The position numbers were made by a program, and so were the translations under genes. A stretch of 64,000 nucleotides of DNA from JAHRAW01 sp965243285 (lineage in GTDB: Bacteria; Pseudomonadota; Gammaproteobacteria; Arenicellales; Poriferihabitantaceae), in assembly GCA_965243285.1 (NCBI GenBank), contig OZ251537.1, forward strand, positions 1,178,001-1,242,000. Direction: 5' to 3'. Positions 16,532-24,681 of this stretch are shown here, one piece after another (the stretch's first letter is position 1; each line of letters opens with the position of its first letter). Below the pieces are notes generated by a model that saw only the letters and a list, made by a program, of their open reading frames with translations, was not told the origin of the DNA and did no database searches.

Positions 16532-18415
16532 ATGTCAGTACTATATTTTAGATTAGGCCCAATGGACGGTTTCACTGCTATGGATTCTGCCGATAAAAAA
16601 GGGGGGTTTGCCACCCCGATTCGCGAGTTGTTGCAAAACAGTATAGACGCCGTCCGTGAAACCGGTGAAAAGTCATGCAAAATCAACATCTATCTTGAAA
16701 ATATTGCCACAGATAGAATTCCCCACCTAGATGAGTACAAAAAAGTACTGCAACAAGCCATAACAACAGCGAAAAACCGTAGCGAAACTAATGACGATGG
16801 AAGTTTTAACGCCAGTACGGCGCAACAAGTGGAGGCCATAAAAGGTGCGCTGGCTAACAAAGAACAACCCATGTTGCTTTTTTCCGATAACGGCGTCGGT
16901 ATGCCGCCCAACCGCCTAAACGCCATGTTTTTACGTGGCGTGAGCATCAAGCGCGATGAAGGGTCGGTCGGCTCTAGGGGTGTTGGGCATTTATCAAGCT
17001 ATGCACTATCTGCGTTGCGTTATGTTTTATATGCCACCAAATATATAGACAACGGCCGTACACAAACGCTGTTCACGGGTTCGCCGATTTTGGCTGGCCA
17101 TAAAGATGAATTTGGCTTCGACCGAGGTAAGCAAGGGTGCATCCTCCGTAATAAACCTGAAGAAGAAAAGTCACCTGAATTTAACTACCCTGCCACCACC
17201 CCGTCTGGCATGGAATTTATCGCCGACAAAATACAGTCGTTAGACCACGGTACTTTGGTATGCATATTGGGGCTAAATAATGCGTGGGATGAAGATGCCG
17301 AATACGTCATCGTCAGCAACTATTTCCATGCCATCAAGTACGCCGGCTTAGATGTGACTATCCATAAAGATCACGACAGTAAAACCATATCTTGCACCGA
17401 TATCGATAAATTGGTGGCGGGCCGTAAAGATCAACCCAACAAGCAAGGAGATGCAATATTGTCTGGCAAAGCCGTACATCAAGCTTGGCTGGCAGTTAAG
17501 GAAGACAAAAACCGTCACGAAATTATCTTAGATGACCACAATAAGGTAGACGTTTTCATAAAAACAGACTCCGATGCGGACACCACCATTGTTTTGGTCC
17601 GCAGTGGCATGGTTGTCGCTCGCCATGATTGCATGTTGTCAAATCACATGATGCAATTACGAAACAATACTAAATTCGAGCCGTTCACTGCGGTTATCAA
17701 TGTTACCGTCCATGATGCGAAACCGTTGTTTGAGTTGGTAAAAGGATCTGAAAGCGCCTATCACAATAAACTGGAAGCATCCGAGATTAGCAAAGTCAAG
17801 AAAAATGAATTAAGAGGTTTGCTGAAAGATCTCAGCGAGAAAATTAAACTACATTTAGTTCCTGTTAATCGCAAATCTTTTGATTTTCCGATGTTTCGGG
17901 TACACAACCGCGAGCAGGCGCACACCACCGGCACCGGTAGTGGTGCGGGGCAAAGCATCATTGCCACGCCCACTCGTCGACCGCGTGACCCTCGACATGG
18001 TCAGCGCACCAAACAAAAAACTTCAGGGCGTCTGGTGCCGACTATCCCGAACCGCAATTTATCAGTTAAAGCCGCTTCTCGATATACTGACATCGGCGAT
18101 AAATGGATTGTTCGTTTGAATGTCACGATGCCCGCCGACAAAAAATCTAACGACGATGTTTATCTGTTTTTCTCATTGAACGAAGACACCGACGGTGCAT
18201 CAAATCTAACCCCTTTGTCTCTTGGGAAAGTCACAGTGAATAGCAAAGACATGGGGAAAATCGCCCCAGCAACGCCCCTTGAACTAACTGGTTTGCATGC
18301 AGGCCAACTCACCGAAATCGAAGCTGAAGTGATGAAGCCCGCAGGCATTGGCAATATGAAAACCGCCCTGATGTCAACTTTTCGCTTAAAAAAACGCGAA
18401 CTCAAAAAGGTGTGA
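16532..18415 (+). CDS. GHKL (Hsp90/MutL-type) ATPase
   Basis: This 627-residue protein has an N-terminal Bergerat-fold ATP site: the N-box ELLQNSIDA (E32, N36), the G1 motif DNGVGMP near residue 117, and the G2 motif GSRGVGHLSSYAL near 150. The rest has no family that I recognise. Residues about 440-520 form a basic, poorly conserved linker, and a final beta-rich domain follows. Proteins with this ATP site move through large ATP-driven conformational changes; several bacterial antiviral systems include one. Four bases separate it from the next gene. A/T-rich codon use differs from that of the nuo genes. Confidence 0.8.
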   Translation: MSVLYFRLGPMDGFTAMDSADKKGGFATPIRELLQNSIDAVRETGEKSCKINIYLENIATDRIPHLDEYKKVLQQAITTAKNRSETNDDGSFNASTAQQVEAIKGALANKEQPMLLFSDNGVGMPPNRLNAMFLRGVSIKRDEGSVGSRGVGHLSSYALSALRYVLYATKYIDNGRTQTLFTGSPILAGHKDEFGFDRGKQGCILRNKPEEEKSPEFNYPATTPSGMEFIADKIQSLDHGTLVCILGLNNAWDEDAEYVIVSNYFHAIKYAGLDVTIHKDHDSKTISCTDIDKLVAGRKDQPNKQGDAILSGKAVHQAWLAVKEDKNRHEIILDDHNKVDVFIKTDSDADTTIVLVRSGMVVARHDCMLSNHMMQLRNNTKFEPFTAVINVTVHDAKPLFELVKGSESAYHNKLEASEISKVKKNELRGLLKDLSEKIKLHLVPVNRKSFDFPMFRVHNREQAHTTGTGSGAGQSIIATPTRRPRDPRHGQRTKQKTSGRLVPTIPNRNLSVKAASRYTDIGDKWIVRLNVTMPADKKSNDDVYLFFSLNEDTDGASNLTPLSLGKVTVNSKDMGKIAPATPLELTGLHAGQLTEIEAEVMKPAGIGNMKTALMSTFRLKKRELKKV

Positions 18416-18419
18416 GACC

Positions 18420-19304
18420 ATGTCCGAGAAACTAATTTTAGATTTCCCCGTCCTGAATATCGACAGCGGCGATTTTAATGAATGTGTAAATTATAAAGTC
18501 ACCGCCGTGCGAGACGATAAAAATATTAACATAACGCACACGTTAAGCGGCGCATCTTTCATACAAAATTTGGTAAAAGATAAGCGCGCAGTTTTTTCGG
18601 TTCTATTGGTTTATCAAAATAGCTCAGAGCGGCAGATATGTCTATGCAAAAATTTTGAACTCGCCGGCGATTCGATAATCGCCATCCAAACCATACCGTT
18701 GAAATTTTCCTATGCGCCGAAAATAAAGCCGAGCATCGTGCTAAAGGAGTCACAAACTATCGTAGTAGACTACGCTGCGGGCTTGACCGGTTTTTGGCAA
18801 CATGGTGAGCGTTTTGATGTTCCCGCATTGGCGCGCCTCGCTGTCGGCGAGGTGTTGCAATTTTCGGACGGCGGCTTATCGTCATTAATGAGGATCGAAC
18901 TCGATACAAACTTGTCCGAAGGCGAAATGAAAACTATCGTTTATGAGCAAGCCGGCGAAGGCGACATACCGGTGACTTTGCTCTGCGGGGAAGGCGTGTT
19001 TTCGCATCTACAATCAGTCACAGGAAAAAAACCACCCACCAACCCCGTCGAAGCCGCACGCTCCGCCATCATTACCCAAGCACTATGCGCAGTGTATGCC
19101 TACATGTACAAACTATCCGCCAAAGAACAAAAATCATCCACCGAGGAAAAATCGGGCGGCGTGTTAAATGCTCACTTGGATAGCATGATTGAAAAAAATC
19201 CGTCTTTGAATTGGAATAATGAAAATTTTGACCCGAGTTGGGCGGCCACCGTGATGAATCCTTATGCGGTGCGTGCTATCGCCATGGAGATGAACAATGA
19301 TTGA
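18420..19304 (+). CDS. Unrecognised protein of the PP-loop/GHKL cassette (294 aa)
   Basis: I do not recognise this 294-residue protein. The first 200 residues look beta-rich, with alternating hydrophobics, and the C-terminal 90 are helical with a charged Lys/Glu/Ser stretch (KEQKSSTEEKSGG). There is no signal peptide or membrane span. It begins 4 bases after the GHKL gene, and its stop overlaps the next start by 8 bases. This tight packing argues that the three proteins act together. Confidence 0.6.
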   Translation: MSEKLILDFPVLNIDSGDFNECVNYKVTAVRDDKNINITHTLSGASFIQNLVKDKRAVFSVLLVYQNSSERQICLCKNFELAGDSIIAIQTIPLKFSYAPKIKPSIVLKESQTIVVDYAAGLTGFWQHGERFDVPALARLAVGEVLQFSDGGLSSLMRIELDTNLSEGEMKTIVYEQAGEGDIPVTLLCGEGVFSHLQSVTGKKPPTNPVEAARSAIITQALCAVYAYMYKLSAKEQKSSTEEKSGGVLNAHLDSMIEKNPSLNWNNENFDPSWAATVMNPYAVRAIAMEMNND

Positions 19305-20286
19305 GTATCAAAAATTTGACGAGGCGAAGTGGTTGGCTTTTGGCAAAAGGTTATTACCCACTGTCGCCAAACTAAACTTATCCAGTGAGCAAGTAGAGTT
19401 TTTGGAGGCATGTCGAGATGGTCAAGCGGCTTTTTTGGATTATTTGGACACCCATTTTCTCTATGAAAAAGGGGCTGTCGTTGGCCAAAAAGTTGTGCCT
19501 TTTCGGTACAAATTCAGTGAAAATGAATTTTTCCTGATCAGCACCAAAGATACCCAAAAAATTATCTGGGATGGCTTCAAGGCGGTGGATGAGGAAACCA
19601 AATTTTCATGCGGATTTTGGGGCTATATCATCGTAGAAATGCTGAAAAACGGTGCCATCGAAAAACCCAGCGATTTAGCATCCACCAAAAACATGACTGG
19701 GCATGCGCACATAGATGATGCACTCGCCGGCACCCCGAAAAATGTAGACGACTGCGTTAGAAGAATTTTACGCTCCATGTGCAATTCGAAAGCAAGGGGG
19801 CATCGAATTATTTTCTATGATTTTCCTTTGGGGAGAACTTATTGGCGATGGCATTGGGCGCATAAGATGGCTGGGTATGAAATGCCCGTGGATGAGTTAT
19901 CTGCGCATGGACTGTCCATACATGATAAGAGCGCTGATATTAACTTAGATTTTGCACAAGTGTTGGCGGCATTGGATATGTCTAATTATCGAGTATTTGC
20001 TGAAAAAATGCATACCGGAAGAAGTTTTATCAGCGCCCCGAACATCCTCGGTGGGCTGTTACTATTTTTGGCGCATTCTGATAAGTCGAATAAGGTTAAC
20101 AACATCGGCATCATCATCGACCGATTGGCTTATTTGAGTTCATGGAAGGCTATCGAGTTGCAATCGCCGGCCGATAATCAACTCGAGATAGAAGCCATCG
20201 CCGACAACCTCGCCGCCCATCCGCCCACCAAACAGCCCATCAAACCCGCCACCGAACAATCCGCCGCCGGCTCCACCCGACCCTAG
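19297..20286 (+). CDS. Unrecognised protein of the PP-loop/GHKL cassette (329 aa)
   Basis: This 329-residue, mainly helical protein has no family that I recognise. It contains a Cys/Arg-rich patch (VRRILRSMCNSKARGHR) and an aromatic run (GRTYWRWHWAHKM) that could form a nucleic-acid or nucleotide surface. It overlaps the preceding gene by 8 bases and ends at 20286, just before the nuoK remnant, so it is the last gene of the inserted block. The Pro/Thr/Ala-rich tail (HPPTKQPIKPATEQ) is low complexity. Confidence 0.6.
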   Translation: MIEYQKFDEAKWLAFGKRLLPTVAKLNLSSEQVEFLEACRDGQAAFLDYLDTHFLYEKGAVVGQKVVPFRYKFSENEFFLISTKDTQKIIWDGFKAVDEETKFSCGFWGYIIVEMLKNGAIEKPSDLASTKNMTGHAHIDDALAGTPKNVDDCVRRILRSMCNSKARGHRIIFYDFPLGRTYWRWHWAHKMAGYEMPVDELSAHGLSIHDKSADINLDFAQVLAALDMSNYRVFAEKMHTGRSFISAPNILGGLLLFLAHSDKSNKVNNIGIIIDRLAYLSSWKAIELQSPADNQLEIEAIADNLAAHPPTKQPIKPATEQSAAGSTRP

Positions 20287-20289
20287 CCT

Positions 20290-20349
20290 CGTCGCCCTAT
20301 TCCCAGCCGCCCATCAATGTGGAAGAACTCGATTCGTTGAAGGGTGATG
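20290..20349 (+). pseudogene. Remnant of the nuoK 3' end (insertion scar)
   Basis: Twenty-six consecutive bases (20311-20336) are identical to the nuoK 3' end (15107-15132). The flanks also match with small gaps, so NVEELDSLKG is still encoded, partly with different synonymous codons (TTG AAG GGT against CTT AAA GGG). Upstream, CTCGTCGCCCTATTCC matches the LIVLF codons. The normal stop is lost and small deletions break the frame. It looks like the displaced original nuoK end. Confidence 0.8.
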
Positions 20350-20764
20350 TTGATTTTCTCTCCGCTCCGCTTTCGCTTTTCGCTGCTACGCTTCACCCTC
20401 CCCGCTTAACCTGGATAAATTAAGTCAAAACTGACTTATTCCGACCAGCGCGCTTAAACCTCGCATGGATTTCCCTAAATCCTTAGTCCATCACCCCAAA
20501 ACAAACCCCCCATAAATCCCCCATAAACCCACGCAAACACGCCATTCCACCTAAAATTCCCCTCAATCACCCAAAATTTCCCTCCCAACCCTCATAAAAG
20601 TGCATAATCCGCCGCCGCAAACTCCCGAGCCACCACGGACGCCGCCAGCGGCAAATTCGGCTGGGTGATAATGATGTATCAAAACACCCGCAACGAAAAA
20701 GGGCCAGAATCATCCCCGCTGATGATGTCTATTGTCAATTAATCGACATCTTTATCGCCGTCCG
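20350..20764 (+). other. Gene-free spacer with decayed repeats
   Basis: No complete gene is visible. Bases 20350-20450 resemble a degraded copy of the two-hairpin element family, with the same CGCTTTTCGCTGCTACGCTT lead-in as near 30870. Bases 20460-20620 are C/A-rich low complexity. An open stretch ending at TAA about 20740 (KFGWVIMMYQNTRNEKG) may be a gene remnant. GATGTC at 20724 and GACATC at 20745 form an inverted pair that could be an operator. Confidence 0.5.
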
Positions 20765-20791
20765 TTGACAAGCAAACGGGGAGTGTATAAT
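20765..20791 (+). promoter_or_regulatory. Promoter of the third methyltransferase/nuclease pair
   Basis: A consensus TTGACA (20765-20770) and TATAAT (20786-20791) lie 15 bases apart; reading TAATAT at 20788 gives 17. They are 38 bases upstream of the methyltransferase ATG. This is the clearest sigma-70-type promoter in the window. Confidence 0.7.
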
Positions 20792-20828
20792 ATTAAAACT
20801 TCGCCTAAACAAACAACCAATTCCCACA

Positions 20829-21794
20829 ATGAACAATCCCGACTTAAACGAGTCAAGTGCTGAAGACTCCAGCAACCACGTTCCAGCGAAACACAGTTTT
20901 GCGGTGCGTAGCGGCAAAAAAGTGTATGAAGGATTCAACGCAGAACGCAAGGTTCGCAACCGCAAAGCGAAAGAGCAAAAGCGTTTGGGCTATGAGGCGT
21001 TTAGCAAAGATTTTCCGAATGAAAATCATCCACTGCCGCAAAAATTCACCGACAAAATTATCACCGGCGATAGTGCGCAAGTATTAAAAAAACTGCCCGC
21101 CAATTGCATTGACTTAGTGATGACTTCGCCGCCGTATAATTTCGGCTTAGACTATAGCGAACATGTTGACACCGATACTTGGCATGCTTATTTTGATAAA
21201 CTTTTCTTGGTATTTGCTGAGTGCATTCGTGTCGTAAAACATGGCGGGCGAATCATCGTTAATGTCTCGCCACTATTTTCAGATTACATTCCCACGCATC
21301 ATTTTGTTAGCAAGTTTTTTATTGATCAAGGGTTGATTTGGAAAGGTGAAATTTTGTGGGAAAAAAATAACTACAACTGTAAATACACCGCTTGGGGCAG
21401 TTGGAAAAGCCCGTCCAGCCCATACCTTAAATACACATGGGAATTCTTAGAAATTTTTTGCAAGGGTGATTTAAAGAAACCCGGCGAGCGTGCCAACATC
21501 GACATTACCGATGATGAGTTTAAAAAGTGGGTGAATGCCAAATGGTCGATTGCCCCCGAACACAAAATGAAAAAATACGGTCACCCGGCCATGTTTCCAG
21601 AGAAATTGGTGATGCAAGCGTTGAAATTGTTTAGTTTTCAAGGCGACATTGTGCTGGACCCTTTCAATGGAGCAGGCACAACGACTTCGGTTGCGCATCA
21701 ATTCCAACGGAAATATCTTGGCATCGATACATCATCTGAGTATTGCAAAATCGCTGAAAACAGAATTATCGATAACGGAGGAATTTTTAAATGA
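20829..21794 (+). CDS. Beta-class DNA methyltransferase with SPPYN motif (N4-cytosine or N6-adenine)
   Basis: Motif IV is VMTSPPYNFGLDY, and motif I (IVLDPFNGAGTTTS) is C-terminal, giving beta-class order. The serine form SPPY is common in N4-cytosine enzymes but also occurs in some adenine enzymes, so the modified base is open. The protein is 321 residues with a basic N-terminal 65 residues (RKAKEQKRLG). The gene has its own promoter and overlaps the next gene by four bases (ATGA). Confidence 0.9.
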   Translation: MNNPDLNESSAEDSSNHVPAKHSFAVRSGKKVYEGFNAERKVRNRKAKEQKRLGYEAFSKDFPNENHPLPQKFTDKIITGDSAQVLKKLPANCIDLVMTSPPYNFGLDYSEHVDTDTWHAYFDKLFLVFAECIRVVKHGGRIIVNVSPLFSDYIPTHHFVSKFFIDQGLIWKGEILWEKNNYNCKYTAWGSWKSPSSPYLKYTWEFLEIFCKGDLKKPGERANIDITDDEFKKWVNAKWSIAPEHKMKKYGHPAMFPEKLVMQALKLFSFQGDIVLDPFNGAGTTTSVAHQFQRKYLGIDTSSEYCKIAENRIIDNGGIFK

Positions 21795-22495
21795 ACACAG
21801 AACAAGAATTGCGCGAAATTATCGGCGAATACAACACCGTTGTTAAAGTCGTTGATAAGGATGCCAAAGAAAGCGAAGACCATGCGTACGGCGGTTTTGT
21901 TCGTGAGGTAAAAGGAAAACTACAGGAGCACATCACCGAATCGCTTATTATGGCTGCGTGGAATTCTGTAGGTGGCGACCCAGAGGTGTTAGAAATTAAC
22001 AGCAAAAAAATATCCATCCCTATTAAGGAAGAATACCTTGACCGAATCGAAGATGACGAAGTTAAGAAGCATATCGCCCAAAATATAGATAACTATATTT
22101 ACAAATTATCAGTTGATAAGCATGTTTTTGTCAACGGTGAATTTGTCATTGGCATTGAATGCAAGGCATTTACGGAAAACGCCATGATCAAAAGAATTTT
22201 GCTCGATTTTGATTTGCTAAAAACCCAGTATCCGAATTTATTATGCTATTTATTTCAATTAGAAAGTCAACTTGGCGGCGATTACAGAAAATTAACTAAA
22301 CCAATTTTTGGCAGTCACTCAACGCGAACTTTGCAATCATATTTTTCATGCGACTTAACTATTGTTACGCTGCTTGAAGGCGAGAGAGATATTGAACGGG
22401 CAATTCATAAGCCTGGGTGTTTTAAGGAATTGAACCTAGAGGTATTGCAAGATACAGTACATATTCTCGCCAAAGACATGCGGCAATTTTCGTAA
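21791..22495 (+). CDS. Putative type II restriction endonuclease (PD-(D/E)XK)
   Basis: The 234-residue protein carries D109 and, 14 residues on, E123-C-K125 inside GEFVIGIECKAFTE, a strand that fits a PD-(D/E)XK active site. It overlaps the stop of the methyltransferase and has a near-perfect GGAGGA ribosome-binding site at 21777-21782. It has no family name that I can give with confidence; the role is inferred from the motif and the pairing. Codon use is A/T-rich. Confidence 0.72.
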   Translation: MNTEQELREIIGEYNTVVKVVDKDAKESEDHAYGGFVREVKGKLQEHITESLIMAAWNSVGGDPEVLEINSKKISIPIKEEYLDRIEDDEVKKHIAQNIDNYIYKLSVDKHVFVNGEFVIGIECKAFTENAMIKRILLDFDLLKTQYPNLLCYLFQLESQLGGDYRKLTKPIFGSHSTRTLQSYFSCDLTIVTLLEGERDIERAIHKPGCFKELNLEVLQDTVHILAKDMRQFS

Positions 22496-22645
22496 GGATT
22501 ATGCTTAAAGTATATCCACCCAATGCAAATCAAGCAGTCACTGCATCCATCCGTTGCAAAACCGGCGATAAAGCCCCGTGCAGTAAAATGCACCGGGTGG
22601 AGTCATTAATACACCAACGGAAAGTGCTCATTTTCGGTCACCACC

Positions 22646-22680
22646 GCCCCGCCTCGTCCATTCGGGCGGGGCTTTTTTTG
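22646..22680 (+). terminator. Rho-independent terminator after the nuclease, before nuoL
   Basis: GCCCCGCC (22646-22653) pairs with GGCGGGGC (22665-22672), and seven T residues follow. The stem is strong and the loop short. It lies inside the interrupted nuo operon, 36 bases before nuoL. The 22496-22645 stretch before it holds a second weak stem (CCCGTGCA with TGCACCGGG) and no gene that I trust. Confidence 0.85.
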
Positions 22681-22715
22681 CTTAAAATCCCCCCCCAAAC
22701 CTCCACCCCATCCCC

Positions 22716-24677
22716 ATGAAAACCATCTACCTCGCCATCCCCCTCATCTGCCTAGTCTCTTCCATACTCATCGGACTGTTTGGGCGGCGGATGGGGCGTG
22801 TTGGGGCGCATTCTATCGCCATCGCCGGGGTGGCGGCGGCGTTTGTGTTATCGCTGGTGGTGTATGTGGATGTGCGCGCTGGCAATTATTTCAATGATGT
22901 GATTTATACCTGGGCGGTGAGCGACAATGTGCCGCTGAATATCGGTTTTTTGATCGACCAACTCAGCGCCATGATGATGGTGGTGGTCACTTTCGTGTCG
23001 TTGATGGTGCACATCTACACCATCGGCTATATGGCTGGCGACCCCGGCTATCAGCGTTTTTTTTGCTACATCTCGCTGTTTACTTTCGCCATGTTGATGT
23101 TGGTGATGGCGAACAATTTTATGCAGTTGTTTTTCGGCTGGGAGGCGGTGGGTTTAATTTCATACCTATTAATTGGTTTTTGGTATGAACGCGACAGCGC
23201 TATTTTTGCCAACCTCAAAGCATTTTTAGTCAACCGCGTGGGTGATTTTGGCTTCCTGCTCGGCATCGCCGCGGTCATGGCATTATTCGGCTCGCTGGAT
23301 TACGCCGCGGTGTTCGCCGGCGCCGACGGCATGCGCGAGCAGACCGTCGCCACCCCGTTCGGCGAGTGGAAGTGGATCACCATCATCTGCCTATTGTTAT
23401 TCGTCGGCGCCATGGGCAAATCGGCGCAAGCGCCGTTGCATGTATGGCTGCCGGATTCCATGGAGGGACCCACCCCCATCTCGGCGCTGATTCACGCCGC
23501 CACCATGGTCACCGCCGGCATCTATATGGTGGCGCGTATGTCGCCGTTGTTCGAGTTATCGGAGACGGCTTTATCGGCGGTGCTCATCATCGGCGCCACT
23601 ACCGCCATGCTCATGGGGTTGGTGGGCTTAGTGCAAAACGACATCAAGCGCGTGGTGGCGTATTCCACCTTATCGCAGTTGGGCTATATGACCGTGGCGT
23701 TAGGCGCATCGGCCTATCAGGTGGCGATTTTTCATCTCGGCACGCACGCCTTTTTCAAGGCGTTGCTGTTCCTCGCCGCCGGCTCGGTCATCATCGCCAT
23801 GCATCATGAGCAAGACATGCGAAAAATGGGCGGGCTTAAATCGCTGATGCCGGTCACTTATATAACCGCCGCCGTCGGCTCCTTGGCGCTGGCCGGCATC
23901 CCCCCCTTCGCCGGCTTTTTCTCCAAAGACGCCATCATCGAAGCCACCCGCCACAGCGCCATCTGGGGCGCCGGTTATGCCTATGTCATGGTGCTACTCG
24001 GCGTATTCGTCACCGCCTTATATGCATTTCGATTATTGTTTATGACCTTCCACGGCAAAAATCGCTCGGCGCCGCACATCCGCCGCCAGTTGCGCGAACC
24101 ACCGGGCGTGGTCACCTGGCCGCTGGTGGCGCTGGCCATCCCCTCGCTGTTGGTCGGCGGAATGTTTTTCGAAGCCGTTATCGATGGCAGTTTTTTCGGC
24201 GATGCAATTCGCGTCGCCCCGCAGCATGATGTGATGGCGCAACTCGCCGCCGTAAACCCAGACAAACATGGCATAGCGTTGATCTTCGCCACCTTACTGC
24301 ACAGCGTATTAGCGCCGCCGCTGTGGTTGGCGGCCGCTGGCATCGGCTGCGCCTGGTATGGCTATTGCAAGAGTCCGGCCTGGCCGGGGCGCGTAAAAAC
24401 CGCCTCCGGGCCACTCTATCACCTGCTGAAAAACAAGTATGGATTCGACGCCCTGTACCAAGTGCTATTCGCGCGCGGCTCGGTGGCGCTCGGGCACTTT
24501 TTATCGGCGCGTATCGATGGCGGCATGGTGGATGGCTTCATCGTAAACGGCACGGCGCGCGCGGTGGGGCTATGCGCCGGCGCCATGCGCACCATCCAAA
24601 CCGGTCTCACCTATCACTACGCATTCGTGATGATCGTTGGCCTGTTTTGTATGATCACCTATTTCGTGTGGTGGTAG
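22716..24677 (+). CDS. nuoL: NADH-quinone oxidoreductase subunit L
   Basis: NuoL is the distal antiporter-like proton pump, with the long lateral helix at its C-terminal end. The 653-residue protein has about 16 spans. Antiporter signatures are present: the FGWEAVGLISYLLIGFW region, MGKSAQAPLHVWLPDSMEGP, HAATMVTAGIYM and STLSQLGYM. It resumes complex I after the K/L cassettes but lies just behind a terminator, so it needs its own promoter or readthrough. nuoM follows after 4 bases. Confidence 0.97.
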   Translation: MKTIYLAIPLICLVSSILIGLFGRRMGRVGAHSIAIAGVAAAFVLSLVVYVDVRAGNYFNDVIYTWAVSDNVPLNIGFLIDQLSAMMMVVVTFVSLMVHIYTIGYMAGDPGYQRFFCYISLFTFAMLMLVMANNFMQLFFGWEAVGLISYLLIGFWYERDSAIFANLKAFLVNRVGDFGFLLGIAAVMALFGSLDYAAVFAGADGMREQTVATPFGEWKWITIICLLLFVGAMGKSAQAPLHVWLPDSMEGPTPISALIHAATMVTAGIYMVARMSPLFELSETALSAVLIIGATTAMLMGLVGLVQNDIKRVVAYSTLSQLGYMTVALGASAYQVAIFHLGTHAFFKALLFLAAGSVIIAMHHEQDMRKMGGLKSLMPVTYITAAVGSLALAGIPPFAGFFSKDAIIEATRHSAIWGAGYAYVMVLLGVFVTALYAFRLLFMTFHGKNRSAPHIRRQLREPPGVVTWPLVALAIPSLLVGGMFFEAVIDGSFFGDAIRVAPQHDVMAQLAAVNPDKHGIALIFATLLHSVLAPPLWLAAAGIGCAWYGYCKSPAWPGRVKTASGPLYHLLKNKYGFDALYQVLFARGSVALGHFLSARIDGGMVDGFIVNGTARAVGLCAGAMRTIQTGLTYHYAFVMIVGLFCMITYFVWW

Positions 24678-24681
24678 CGGT

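Noticed and set aside
22501..22640. A tRNA or small gene between the nuclease and nuoL
   Set aside because: No cloverleaf with a T-loop GGTTCRA could be built, and the 72-codon frame runs through the terminator.
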